From the NCBI GenBank assembly GCA_950097015.1, contig CATNEN010000026.1, positions 496,001 to 560,000 on the forward strand: DNA of 64,000 nt. Reading direction: 5' to 3'. The notes below the pieces were generated by a model. That model saw nothing but the letters and a program-made list of their open reading frames with translations. It did not search any database and was not told the DNA's origin. The stretch's first letter is position 1; each line of letters begins with the position of its first letter. Positions 25,246-38,000 of this stretch are shown here, one piece after another. Origin of the DNA: Macrostomum hystrix. Lineage: Eukaryota > Platyhelminthes > Macrostomidae. Both the position numbers and the translations under genes were made by a program.

Positions 25246-28200
25246 ATCTTCCGCAAGTTCATAATTTTTTATTCTATCTTTAACGCCAACTCGCCCATTC
25301 CTTCTTCTGTCGCCGGCTCCGTCAACAGCCGGGCACCAGTAGATGCAGGGCCGCGCCACAGTCTTTCTAAACAGCGGATTTAACGGGACAGCCGGCCGCT
25401 GCAAGCTGGTCAGGCAAGTCGGTAACCTTGGAGACGAGGCTGAGTTTGGTTCAACAGCCGGCCCGCAGGCTGGCAGTTCCAATGCGGCCTGTGCTATCGA
25501 GTCGTCTCTAGCCGACTGAGACACTTCGCCGTCCTCCAGCTCCGAGCTTGAACCAGCGTCGCCGTCTGAGCCGTCGCCTTGCACTTGCACTTTTAAGGCC
25601 GGCGACGACGAAGTGTCCGCAATATTCGGCTGGGACACGTCACAGTCATTCGGCAGCAGCTCCTGGATGATGCGGGAAAAGGAGTGGAATGTTTTAATAA
25701 ACAGAACATCTTAGGATCTGGGAGTGGAATATCCCAGCTGAGGATCTGGGAGTGGAATATCCCAGCTGAGGATCTGGGAGTGGAATATCCCAGCTGAGGA
25801 TCTGGGAGTGGAATATCCCAGCTGAGGATCTGGAAGTGAAATATCCCAGCTGAGGATCTGGGAGTGGAATATACCATCTTAGGATCTGGGAGTGGAATAT
25901 CCCATCTCAGGATCTGGGAGTGGAATATCCCAGCTGAGGATCTGGGAGTGGAATATACCATCTTAGGATCTGGGAGTGGAATATCCCATCTCAGGATCTG
26001 GGAGTGGAATATACCATCTTAGGATCTGGGAGTGGAATATCCCAGCTGAGGATCTGGGAGTGGAATATACCATCTCAGGATCTGGGAGTGGAATATCCCA
26101 GCTGAGGATCTGGGAGTGGAATATTCCATATCAGGATCTGGGAGTGGAATATCCCAGCTGAGGATCTGGTAGTGGAATATCCCATCTCAGGATCTGGGAG
26201 TGGAATATCCCAGCTGAGGATCTGGGAGTGGAATATCCCAGCTGAGGATCTGGGAGTGGAATATACCATCTTAGGATCTGGGAGTGGAATATCCCATCTC
26301 AGGATCTGGGAGTGGAATATCGAAGCTGAGGATCTGGAAGTAGAATATCCCAGCTGAGGATCTGGGAGTGGAATATCCCATCTCAGGATCTGGGAGTGGA
26401 ATATCCTAGCTGGGGATCTGTGAGTGGAATATCCCAGCTGAGGATCTGGGAGTAGAATATCCCATCTCAGGATCTGGGAGTGTAATATTCCAGCTGAGGA
26501 TCTGGGAGTGGAATATACCATCTTAGGATCTGGGAGTGGAATATCCCAGCTGAGGATCTGGGAGTGGAATATTCCAGCTGAGGATCTGGGAGTGGAATAT
26601 TCCAGCTGAGGATCTGGGAGTGGAATATCCCATCTCAGGATCTGGGAGTGGAATATCCAATCTCAGGATCTGGGAGTGGAATATCCCAGCTGAGGATCTG
26701 GGAGTGGAATATACTATCTTAGGATCTGGGAGTGGAATATCCCATCTCAGGATCTGGGAGTGGAATATACCATCTTAGGATCTGGGAGTGGAATATCCCA
26801 GCTGAGGATCTGGGAGTGGAATATACCATCTCAGGATCTGGGAGTGGAATATTCCAGCTGAGGATCTGGGAGTGGAATATCCCATCTCAGGATCTGGGAG
26901 TGGAATATCCAATCTCAGGATCTGGGAGTGGAATATTCCAGCTGAGGATCTGGGAGTGGAATATCCCATCTCAGGATCTGGGAGTGGAATATACCATCTT
27001 AGGATCTGGGACTGGAATATCCCAGCTGAGGATCTGGGAGTGGAATATCCCATCTCAGGATCTGGGAGTGGAATATCCCAGCTGAGGATCTGGGAGTGGA
27101 ATATCCCAGCTGAGGATCTGGGAGTGGAATATCCCAGCTGAGGATCTGGGAGTGGAATATCCCAGCTGAGGATCTGGGAGTGGAATATCCCAGCTGAGGA
27201 TCTGGGAGTGGAATATCCCAGCTGAGGATCTGGGAGTGGAATATCCCAGCTGAGGATCTGGGAGTGGAATATCCCAGCTGAGGATCTGGGAGTGGAATAT
27301 CCCAGCTGAGGATCTGGGAGTGGAATATCCCATCTCAGGATCTGGGAGTGGAATATCGAAGCTGAGGATCAGGAAGTAGAATATCCCAGCTGAGGATCTG
27401 GGAGTGGAATATCCCAGCTGAGGATCTGGGAGTGGAATATCCCATCTCAGGATCTGGGAGTGGAATATCCCAGCTGAGGATCTGGGAGTGGAATATACCA
27501 TCTTAGGATCTGGGAGTGGAATATCCCAGCTGAGGATCTGGGACTGGAATATCCCAGCTGAGGATCTGGGAGTAGAATATCCCATCTCAGGATCTGGGAG
27601 TGGAATATCCCAGCTGAGGATCTGGGAGTGGAATATACCATCTTAGGATCTGGGAGTGGAATATCCCAGCTGAGGATCTGGGAGTGGAATATACCATCTT
27701 AGGATCTGGGAGTGGAATATCCCAGCTGAGGATCTGGGAGTGGAATATCCCATCTCAGGATCTGGGAGTGGAATATCGAAGCTGAGGATCTGGAAGTAGA
27801 ATATCCCAGCTGAGGATCTGGGAGTGGAATATCCCATCTCAGGATCTGGGAGTGGAATATCCTAGCTGAGGATCTGGGAGTGGAATATCCCAGCTGAGGA
27901 TCTGGGAGTAGAATATCCCATCTCAGGATCTGGGAGTGTAATATTCCAGCTGAGGATCTGGGAGTGGAATATACCATCTTAGGATCTGGGAGTGGAATAT
28001 CCCAGCTGAGGATCTGGGAGTGGAATATTCCAGCTGAGGATCTGGGAGTGGAATATTCCAGCTGAGGATCTGGGAGTGGAATATCCCATCTCAGGATCTG
28101 GGAGTGGAATATCCAATCTCAGGATCTGGGAGTGGAATATCCCAGCTGAGGATCTGGGAGTGGAATATACCATCTTAGGATCTGGGAGTGGAATATCCCA

Positions 28201-29924
28201 TCTCAGGATCTGGGAGTGGAATATACCATCTTAGGATCTGGGAGTGGAATATCCCAGCTGAGGATCTGGGAGTGGAATATACCATCTCAGGATCTGGGAG
28301 TGGAATATTCCAGCTGAGGATCTGGGAGTGGAATATCCCATCTCAGGATCTGGGAGTGGAATATCCCATCTCAGGATCTGGGAGTGGAATATACCATCTT
28401 AGGATCTGGGAGTGGAATATCCCATCTCAGGATCTGGGAGTGGAATATACCATCTTAGGATCTGGGACTGGAATATCCCAGCTGAGGATCTGGGAGTGGA
28501 ATATCCCATCTCAGGATCTGGGAGTGGAATATCCCAGCTGAGGATCTGGGAGTGGAATATCCCAGCTGAGGATCTGGGAGTGGAATATCCCAGCTGAGGA
28601 TCTGGGAGTGGAATATCCCAGCTGAGGATCTGGGAGTGGAATATCCCAGCTGAGGATCTGGGAGTGGAATATCCCAGCTGAGGATCTGGGAGTGGAATAT
28701 CCCAGCTGAGGATCTGGGAGTGGAATATCCCATCTCAGGATCTGGGAGTGGAATATCGAAGCTGAGGATCTGGAAGTAGAATATCCCAGCTGAGGATCTG
28801 GGAGTGGAATATCCCATCTCAGGATCTGGGAGTGGAATATCCTAGCTGAGGATCTGGGAGTGGAATATCCCAGCTGAGGATCTGGGAGTAGAATATCCCA
28901 TCTCAGGATCTGGGAGTGGAATATCCCAGCTGAGGATCTGGGAGTGGAATATACCATCTTAGGATCTGGGAGTGGAATATCCCAGCTGAGGATCTGGGAG
29001 TGGAATATCCCATCTCAGGATCTGGGAGTGGAATATCCCAGCTGAGGATCTGGAAGTAGAATATCCCAGCTGAGGATCTGGGAGTGGAATATCCCATCTC
29101 AGGATCTGGGAGTGGAATATCCTAGCTGAGGATCTGGGAGTGGAATATCCCAGCTGAGGATCTGGGAGTAGAATATCCCATCTCAGGATCTGGGAGTGTA
29201 ATATTCCAGCTGAGGATCTGGGAGTGGAATATACCATCTTAGGATCTGGGAGTGGAATATACCATCTTAGGATCTGGGAGTGGAATATACCATCTTAGGA
29301 TCTGGGAGTGGAATGGAAAAATGGATTTAGGAGAATATCCAACGAAGAAGGAGGATCTGGGAGAATATCTAAGAAAAAATGAGAATATGGGAGAATATCA
29401 AAGTGAAAATGAGGATCTGGGAGAATATCAAAGTAAATTAAGGATTTAGGAGAATTCCCAAAGACGCAACTCACCTTGATGACACTGGCCGTAACCACAA
29501 CAGCCACCTGTGTTGGCCTAGTGAGTCCCCAGGCGCGGGACCGTTTCTTCAGCGGCTCAGCGCCAGTCGGGTTGGTGTCATCGGCATTTTCTGAATTTCG
29601 CGTTTTCATTTCATAATTCGTTATTAATAAACAATTGTCTAAAAACTGGATTCCTACTGCTAATATTAATAGCGGAATTGATTAGTTACCAAAATTTGAT
29701 CTTAATGCCCGCTTCCTGCGCGCAATGGCCAATAGCTGTTCTTCATTATCCGAAGCGTCAGAATATATCAGCCTATCATCGATATCACCATTGCCGGTGA
29801 TCGGTCCAACTGAATCTTCGTCAACTTCAGCAACCGGCTGACACTTCTCTGGCGAGCACTGGAGTCGCTCGATCTTAACATCAACGTTAACAAACTGGTC
29901 TGTCATGTCATAGCCTCGAGTCAA
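25246..29924 (-). CDS. Acinus-like C-terminal region with RSB motif (partial)
   Basis: Exons 29924-29690, 29590-29475 and 25662-25246 keep phase (1 then 0 then 0) with good signals (ATCCGCAG|TTG, TTTTG|GTAACT, ATTCAG|AA, ATCAAG|GTGAGT, ATCATCCAG|GAG, GAAGAT|GTAAGA). Acinus is the scaffold of the ASAP complex, binding RNPS1 and SAP18 at the exon-junction complex to control splicing. Two landmarks fit: KKRSRAWG followed by VVVTASVIKELLPND resembles the acinus segment R-WG...S-I-T-T-SLK-LIPD; and LFRKTVARPCIYWCPAVD (25321-25374) matches the RSB motif LFRKT-A-PCIYW-P. In known acinus an RRM lies between these; here only about 110 Ser/Ala-rich residues do, so the RRM is missing. Upstream, 29924 follows an acceptor, so N-terminal exons (SAP domain) are missing or outside. 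The 3' end splices in phase into the AlkB-like exon; without splicing the frame ends in the array at 25012. Confidence 0.66.
25705..29310. repeat. 28-bp minisatellite, about 128 copies, with higher-order blocks
   Basis: The unit contains GGATCTGGGAGTGGAATATC plus a variable CCAGCTGA, CCATCTCA or CCATCTTA end. These three endings alternate in patterned runs. A rare marker (GAATATCGAAGCTGAGG) recurs near 26318, 27352, 27773 and 28752 with the same flanks, showing block duplication. It fills the intron between exons 29475 and 25662. Period 28 is not a multiple of three, so its many 60-180-residue frames cannot be one coding sequence. Confidence 0.97.
29311..29465. repeat. Decayed edge of the 28-bp array
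   Basis: Diverged copies retain GAGGATCTGGGAGAATATC with A-rich replacements, grading into the exon boundary near 29475. Confidence 0.8.
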
Positions 29925-29964
29925 CTGCGGATTCAAAGGAAAATATCTTGCCGTTTAAAGCAAG

Positions 29965-31530
29965 ATGGAGACTCACTCGTTCACTTCACTATTAGACAGA
30001 ACAGGACTCACCCACTTCCCTATTAAATAGAGCAGGACTCACCCACTTCCCTATTAGACAGATCAGGACTCAACCACTCACCGATTAGACAGATCAGGAC
30101 TCACCTACTCACCGATTAGACAGAGCAGGACTCACCCACTCACCTATTAGACAGATCAGGACTCACCCACCCACCTATTAGACAGGTCAGGACTCACCCA
30201 CCCACCTATAAGACATATCAGGACTCACCCACTCACCGATTAGACAGATCAGGACTCACCTACTCACCGATTAGACAGAGCAGGACTCACCCACTCACCT
30301 ATTAGACAGATCAGGACTCACCCACCCACCTATTAGACAGGTCAGGACTCACCCACCCACCTATTAGACAGATCAGGACTCACCCACTCACCTATTAGAC
30401 ATATCAGGACTCACCCACTCACCGATTAGACAGATCAGGACTCACCTACTCACCGATTAGACAGAGCAGGACTCACCCACTCACCGATTAGACAGATCAG
30501 GACTCACCCACCCACCTATTAGACAGGTCAGGACTCACCCACCCACCTATTAGACAGATCAGGACTCACCCACTCACCTATTAGACATATCAGGACTCAC
30601 CCACTCACCGATTAGACAGATCAGGACTCACCTACTCACCGATTAGACAGAGCAGGACTCACCCACTCACCTATTAGACAGATCAGGACTCACCCACCCA
30701 CCTATTAGACAGATCAGGACTCACCCACCCACCTATTAGACAGATCAGGACTCACCCACCCACCTATTAGACAGATCAGGACTCACCCACCCACCTATTA
30801 GACAGATCAGGACTCACCCTTACACCTATTAGACAGATCAGGACTCACCCACCCACCTATTAGACAGATCAGGACTCACCCACCCACCTATTAGACAGAT
30901 CAGGACTCACCCACCCACCTATTAGACAGATCAGGACTCACCCACCCACCTATTAGACAGATCAGGACTCACCCACTCACCTATTAGACAGATCAGGACT
31001 CACCCACCCACCTATTAGACAGATCAGGACTCACCCACTCACCTATTAGACAGATCAGGACTCACCCACCCACCTATTAGACAGGTCAGGACTCACCCAC
31101 CCACCTATTAGACAGATCAGGACTCACCCACCCACCTATTAGACAGATCAGGACTCACCCACCCACCTATTAGACAGATCAGGACTCACCCACCCACCTA
31201 TTAGACAGAGCAGGACTCACCCACCCACCTATTAGACAGATCAGGACTCACCCACTCACCTATTAGACAGATCAGGACTCACCCACCCACCTATTAGACA
31301 GGTCAGGACTCACCCACCCACCTATTAGACAGATCAGGACTCACCCACCCACCTATTAGACAGATCAGGACTCACCCACCCACCTATTAGACAGATCAGG
31401 ACTCACCCACCCACCTATTAGACAGAGCAGGACTCACCCACCCACCTATTAGACAGATCAGGACTCACCCTTACACCTATTAGACAGATCAGGACTCACC
31501 CACCCACCTATTAGACAGATCAGGACCCAG
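29965..31530. repeat. 31-bp minisatellite, about 50 copies
   Basis: The unit contains ATTAGACAGATCAGGACTCA plus CCCACTCACCT or CCCACCCACCT. Variants GAGCAGG, GGTCAGG and CATATCAGG recur in ordered groups (for example 30045-30230 against 30235-30420), again pointing to block duplication. It is AG-rich/CT-rich and lies upstream of the acinus-like exon, probably in an intron. Confidence 0.97.
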
Positions 31531-32164
31531 CTAAAGTTTAAGAACTGCAGCTGTTGAAGATATAAAAACTGACAGTAAGTTTCTGCATAGATTTAGCCAA
31601 TGTATTCATAGAAAGTATTGCGGCAAATTGAAACAGATTTTATATTTAAGCAATATCCAAAAGTAGGCACTAATTAATTCATTTATAGAGGTACAAACAT
31701 ACATTAGATTTGTTACAAGGTAGCATTAAAGTGTCATGAAAATGGAATCAATATTTTTCTAATTTACTGAATGCGGATCCAATCTTTAAGCTACAAAAGT
31801 TGATAATTTTCTTCATGTATTGCACCCAAAGAGGCAGATATAAAAACTCATCAGAAAATAAAATGCAATCTCATATAGGAGAATTTGAAAAAATAAATAA
31901 AGTAGTAGATCTTTTTTGTATCATAGCACATTTTTAGAAAAAAAAATTGACAACAAAACAGTAATGAAAGATCTATTTAGATAAAGCCAGAAAGAATGCC
32001 GTGTTTGATTATAATTTTTTGTGAGCTCTACTGCCTACTATTAGTAAGAAATCAAATAATTAATTACACCGTATTTGTGACATAACGAGTAATATTTTCG
32101 AACTAAAAAATCTGCAGGTTATTATTCTTATCACACTTTAACTACTTATAATCACCCCGTCCAT
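31531..32164. other. Unique AT-rich DNA
   Basis: No exon recognised. It is the likeliest place for a missing 5' exon of the acinus-like gene or for Rab 3' flanking sequence, but I see no supported signal. Confidence 0.5.
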
Positions 32165-32790
32165 AGATGAACTCATTATCACATCATTTGATCAGCTCAT
32201 TACCCCACTCTTTGATCAGCTCATAACCTCACTCTTTGATCAGCTCATAACCTCACTCTTTGATCAGCTCATTACCCCACTCTTTGATCAGCTCATTACC
32301 CCACTCTTTGATCAGCTTATTACCCCACTCTTTCATCAGCTCATTACCCCACTCTTTGATCAGCTCATTACCCCACTCTTTGATCAGCTCATTACCCTAC
32401 TCTTTGATCAGCTTATTACCCCACTCTTTGATCAGCTTATTACCCCACTCTTTGATCAGCTCATTACCCCACTCTTTGAACAGCTTATTACCCCACTCTT
32501 TGATCAGCTCATTACCCCACTCTTTGATCAGCTTATTACCTCACTCTTTGAACAGCTCATTACCCCACTCTTTGATCAGCTCATTACCCCACACTTTGAT
32601 CAGCTTATTACCTCATTCTCTGATATCAGCTCATTACCCAACTCTTTGATCAACTCAATTCCCCAGTTTTGATCAGCTTATTACCCCAGTTTTGATCAGC
32701 TTATTACCCCAGTTTTGATCAGCTTATTACCCCAGTTTTGATCAGCTTATTACCCCAGTTTTGATCAGCTTATTACCCCACTCTTTATAA
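32165..32790. repeat. 24-bp minisatellite with 23-bp tail units
   Basis: The main unit is GCTCATTACCCCACTCTTTG plus ATCA. The last five or six copies (32660-32780) are 23 bp, with CCAGTTTTGATCA replacing CCACTCTTTGATCA. The plus-strand 129-residue frame is an 8-residue repeat by-product. It lies just 3' of the Rab stop codon. Confidence 0.96.
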
Positions 32791-32813
32791 GAATCTAATG
32801 CCGCATTTTGCTG

Positions 32814-33482
32814 CTAATTACTGCAGCAACGCCGACGGTAGCCGCCAACGCTGCCTTCGACGTCCCCAGCGCCGCCACGTTTAATCCTGATGGTGCCAAC
32901 GTCGCGCACGTCGCCGTTGCCACCCTGCTGAGTATCAGAGCCGGGGGCAGTCTCAACGAGCTGGCTCTGCTGCGCCCACAGACCGGCAAGTACAGCGAAG
33001 GCTTCATCGACATTGTGCGCACTCTTCGCTGATGTCAGCAGATGCGGCATGCGCAGTCTAGAGGCCCAGGCCTCGGCGTCGGCCGCTGACACAGTCGGCT
33101 GCTCCGAGTCGCACTTGTTGCCAACCAAAAGGAATGGGCAATTTCCAGTTTCAACGCCGGAATAATGAAAGAATTCCTGACGCCAGATGTCCAGATCGGC
33201 GAATGACCGGGGATCCTCCAGGCTGTACACCAGCATGCAAGCGTCTGCGCCTCTGTAGAACGGCGTGCGCAGCGACCGGAACCTCTCCTGACCGGCCGTG
33301 TCCCAAATCTGCAGAGTGTACCTGGACCCATCATCAAGGCGCACCTCTTTCACCAAGAATTCAACGCCAATTGTGTGCTGCAGCTGCGGATCGAAGCGCT
33401 GCTGAACGTAGCGAGTCATTAGCGACGACTTGCCGACGCCGCCGTCGCCAAGTAGGATCACTTTCAGCAGCTGGGAGCGCGG
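32814..33482 (-). CDS. Rab9-like small GTPase, last exon
   Basis: The frame runs from an acceptor (GTCCCTCAG|CCG) at 33482 to a stop at 32814, giving 222 residues. All GTPase boxes are present: GDGGVGKSS (P-loop, about residue 11), HTIGVEFL (switch I with Thr), WDTAGQE (switch II), NKCD (G4) and TSAK (G5). LGDGGVGKSSLMTRYV, HTIGVEFL, RSLRTPFYRGAD and FHYSGVE are closest to Rab9, which directs late-endosome to trans-Golgi recycling of mannose-6-phosphate receptors. It ends in CCSN, a double-cysteine geranylgeranylation site. The Gly-rich tail with a GNGDVRDVG stretch is longer than usual. The first residues (SQLLKV onward) lack a Met, so a short 5' exon must lie upstream, beyond the arrays at 33.6-38.6 kb or in unique pieces between them; I could not find it. 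Confidence 0.85.
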   Translation of the reverse strand, partial: PRSQLLKVILLGDGGVGKSSLMTRYVQQRFDPQLQHTIGVEFLVKEVRLDDGSRYTLQIWDTAGQERFRSLRTPFYRGADACMLVYSLEDPRSFADLDIWRQEFFHYSGVETGNCPFLLVGNKCDSEQPTVSAADAEAWASRLRMPHLLTSAKSAHNVDEAFAVLAGLWAQQSQLVETAPGSDTQQGGNGDVRDVGTIRIKRGGAGDVEGSVGGYRRRCCSN

Positions 33483-33639
33483 CTGAGGGACATTGTGTTT
33501 GGCAAAGTCAGTAGGATCATATGCCCTGTTACTTTACTGAATTCAGAATGTTCATCGATATACTACTTGCCTACAACCAGTATTGTCAGTAACTACTAAA
33601 ATAAAGTTAATAATAAACTTTACTAACTAGTGATTAAGT
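33483..33639. other. Start of the Rab upstream intron
   Basis: AT-rich unique sequence directly upstream of the Rab exon acceptor. No coding sequence seen. Confidence 0.5.
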
Positions 33640-34385
33640 ATTACCTACAATATGCTACTCGAATAGAATCAGTAGTATATCTAATATAATACTTGAATAG
33701 AATCAGTAGTATCTCTGACATACTACCAAAATATAACCATTAATATCTCTGATATATTTTTCGAATGGAATCAATAGTATCTCCGACATACTACTCAAAT
33801 AGAATCAGTAGTATCTCTGATATACTACTCGAATAGAATCAGTAGTATATCTAATATAATACTTGAATAGAATCAGTAGTATCTCTGACATACTACCAAA
33901 ATATAACCAGTAATATCTCTGATATATTTTTCGAATGGAATCAATAGTATCTCCGACATACTACTCAAATAGAATCAGTAGTATCTCTGATATACTACTC
34001 GAATAGAATCAGTAGTATCTCTGATTTACTACTCGAATGGAATCAGTAGTATCTCTGATATACTACTCGAATAGAATCAGTAGTATGTCTGATTTACTGC
34101 TTGAATAGAATCAGTAGTATCTCTGATTTACTACTTGAATAGAATCAGTAGTATCTCTGATATACTACTCGAATAGAATCAGTAGTATGTCTGATTTACT
34201 GCTTGAATAGAATCAGTAGTATCTCTGATTTACTACTTGAATAGAATCAGTAGTATCTCTGATTTACTACTTGAATAGAATCAGTAGTATCTCTGATATA
34301 CTACTCGAATAGAATCAGTAGTATCTCTGATATACTACTCGAATAGAATCAGTAGTATCTCTGAAATTTACTACTCGAATAGACT
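33640..34385. repeat. 34-bp minisatellite with a 170-bp duplicated block
   Basis: The unit contains GAATAGAATCAGTAGTATCT plus CTGATATACTACTC. The 170-bp block 33661-33830 (five units with private variants such as CCAAAATATAACCA and TATATTTTTCGAATGG) is repeated almost exactly at 33831-34000. The right half consists of simpler copies. Confidence 0.95.
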
Positions 34386-35009
34386 TTTAGAACGCTAAAT
34401 TTAAATATAAAAAGAAGTTTAAAACAAAAAAGAAAGAAATCAGTAAGAAAAATGATTAGCAAACATCTGTTGATTGGTTGGGCATGTAATTTCAGCGGAT
34501 GATTGGTCCACGCTTAATACGCTCGAGCAAACAGTAATACAAAATTCAAAATGTGTATTGTTTTAAGTTAAAAAAGGCTAATTAACTAAGCGTAGGAGGA
34601 TGATACGAAAACAAACTTATTAAATACACAAATAAATGAATTAGCGACAGACAAAAAAGAGATTTTATCTGGAAAAATAAATCGGCCAACAGCTCACAAT
34701 TATTAATGAATACTAGGGAAGAATGTACTTAGCGCTTCAGGGGTTCGAAACCATATATACACACACACGATACTTGGTTCAGTCAACTTTAAATAATGAA
34801 AACAAATTATTGAATATTTACGAGTAGAATACACGAATTTAGTGGAGAACATACCAATTATTTTACAATTTTAAAAGCTGCCTTTGAAAAAAATTACCTG
34901 TTCACTTATACAGCTAAATAACGAATTCGGTAACATGACATGACGAAAACTATACATAAAAACAGAAAACTTATTTATAACTGCAACACTATTACATTAT
35001 TTTGAACTC
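34386..35009. other. Unique AT-rich DNA between arrays
   Basis: No supported exon or RNA gene. GGTTCGAAACC at 34741 resembles a tRNA T-arm, but no tRNA surrounds it. Confidence 0.5.
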
Positions 35010-38000
35010 AAGGGCTAGACTAGCAATCCATTCTAATCCATCACTTATGAGCTAGACTAGCAATCCATTCTAATCCATCACTTATGAGCTAGACTAGCAA
35101 TCCATTCTAATCCATCACTTATGAGCTAGACTAGCAATCCATTCTAATCCATCACTTATGAGCTAGACTAGCAATCCATTCTAATCCTCACTTATGAGCT
35201 AGACTAGCAATCCATTCTAATCCATCACTTATGAGCTAGACTAGCAATCCATTCTAATCCATCACTTATTAGCTAGACTAGCAATCCATTCTAATCCTCA
35301 CTTATGAGCTAGACTAGCAATCCATTCTAATCCATCACTTATGAGCTAGACTAGCAATCCATTCTAATCCATCACTTATGAGCTAGACTAGCAATCCATT
35401 CTAATCCATCACTTATGAGCTAGACTAGCAATCTATTCTAATCCTCACTTATGAGCTAGACTAGCAATCCATTCTAATCCATCACTTATTAGCTAGACTA
35501 GCAATCTATTCTAATCCTCACTTATGAGCTAGACTAGCAATCCATTCTAATCCATCACTTATGAGCTAGACTAGCAATCCATTCTAATCCTCACTTATGA
35601 GCTAGACTAGCAATCCATTCTAATCCTTACTTATGAGCTAGACTAGCAATCCATTCTAATCCATCACTTATGAGCTAGACTAGCAATCCATTCTAATCCA
35701 TCACTTATGAGCTAGACTAGCAATCCATTCTAATCCTTACTTATGAGCTAGACTAGCAATCCATTCTAATCCATCACTTATGAGCTAGACTAGCAATCCA
35801 TTCTAATCCTCACTTATGAGCTAGACTAGCAATCCATTCTAATCCTTACTTATGAGCTAGACTAGCAATCCATTCTAATCCTTACTTATGAGCTAGACTA
35901 GCAATCCATTCTAATCCATCACTTATGAGCTAGACTAGCAATCCATTCTAATCCATCACTTATGAGCTAGACTAGCAATCCATTCTAATCCATCACTTAT
36001 GAGCTAGACTAGCAATCCATTCTAATCCATCACTTATGAGCTAGACTAGCAATCCATTCTAATCCATCACTTATGAGCTAGACTAGCAATCCATTCTAAT
36101 CCTCACTTATGAGCTAGACTAGCAATCCATTCTAATCCATCACTTATTAGCTAGACTAGCAATCCATTCTAATCCTTACTTATGAGCTAGACTAGCAATC
36201 CATTCTAATCCTCACTTATGAGCTAGACTAGCAATCCATTCTAATCCTCACTTATGAGCTAGACTAGCAATCCATTCTAATCCATCACTTATTAGCTAGA
36301 CTAGCAATCCATTCTAATCCATACTTATGAGCTAGACTAGTAATCCATTCTAATCCATCACTTATGAGCTAGACTAGCAATCCATTCTAATCCTCACTTA
36401 TGAGCTAGACTAGCAATCCATTCTAATCCATCACTTATTAGCTAGACTAGCAATCCATTCTAATCCTTACTTATGAGCTAGACTAGCAATCCATTCTAAT
36501 CCTCACTTATGAGCTAGACTAGCAATCCATTCTAATCCATCACTTATGAGCTAGACTAGCAATCCATTCTAATCCATCACTTATGAGCTAGACTAGCAAT
36601 CCATTCTAATCCTCACTTATGAGCTAGACTAGCAATCCATTCTAATCCATCACTTATGAGCTAGACTAGTAATCCATTCTAATCCATCACTTATGAGCTA
36701 GACTAGCAATCCATTCTAATCCTCACTTATGAGCTAGACTAGCAATCCATTCTAATCCTTACTTATGAGCTAGACTAGCAATCCATTCTAATCCATCACT
36801 TATGAGCTAGACTAGCAATCCATTCTAATCCATCACTTATGAGCTAGACTAGCAATCCATTCTAATCCTCACTTATGAGCTAGACTAGCAATCCATTCTA
36901 ATCCTCACTTATGAGCTAGACTAGCAATCCATTCTAATCCTTACTTATGAGCTAGACTAGCAATCCATTCTAATCCTCACTTATGAGCTAGACTAGCAAT
37001 CCATTCTAATCCATCACTTATGAGCTAGACTAGCAATCCATTCTAATCCTCACTTATGAGCTAGACTAGCAATCCATTCTAATCCATCACTTATGAGCTA
37101 GACTAGCAATCCATTCTAATCCTCACTTATGAGCTAGACTAGCAATCCATTCTAATCCTCACTTATGAGCTAGACTAGCAATCCATTCTAATCCATCACT
37201 TATGAGCTAGACTAGCAATCCATTCTAATCCTCACTTATGAGCTAGACTAGCAATCCATTCTAATCCTCACTTATGAGCTAGACTAGCAATCCATTCTAA
37301 TCCTCACTTATGAGCTAGACTAGCAATCCATTCTAATCCTCACTTATGAGCTAGACTAGCAATCCATTCTAATCCATCACTTATGAGCTAGACTAGCAAT
37401 CCATTCTAATCCTCACTTATGAGCTAGACTAGCAATCCATTCTAATCCATCACTTATGAGCTAGACTAGCAATCCATTCTAATCCTTACTTCTGAGCTAG
37501 ACTAGCAATCCATTCTAATCCATCACTTATGAGCTAGACTAGCAATCCATTCTAATCCATCACTTATTAGCTAGACTAGCAATCCATTCTAATCCTCACT
37601 TATGAGCTAGACTAGCAATCCATTCTAATCCTCACTTATGAGCTAGACTAGCAATCCATTCTAATCCATCACTTATGAGCTAGACTAGCAATCCATTCTA
37701 ATCCATCACTTATGAGCTAGACTAGCAATCCATTCTAATCCTCACTTATGAGCTAGACTAGCAATCCATTCTAATCCATCACTTATGAGCTAGACTAGCA
37801 ATCCATTCTAATCCTTACTTATGAGCTAGACTAGCAATCCATTCTAATCCATCACTTATGAGCTAGACTAGCAATCCATTCTAATCCATCACTTATGAGC
37901 TAGACTAGCAATCCATTCTAATCCATCACTTATGAGCTAGACTAGCAATCCATTCTAATCCATCACTTATGAGCTAGACTAGCAATCCATTCTAATCCAT

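Noticed and set aside
25593-29237. Ladder of similar 60-176-residue frames on both strands, candidate gene family
   Set aside because: 28-bp period rotates the frame; the frames break wherever a unit variant adds a stop, and the region lies in an intron.
34735-34765. GGTTCGAAACC as part of a tRNA
   Set aside because: No matching arms upstream or downstream.
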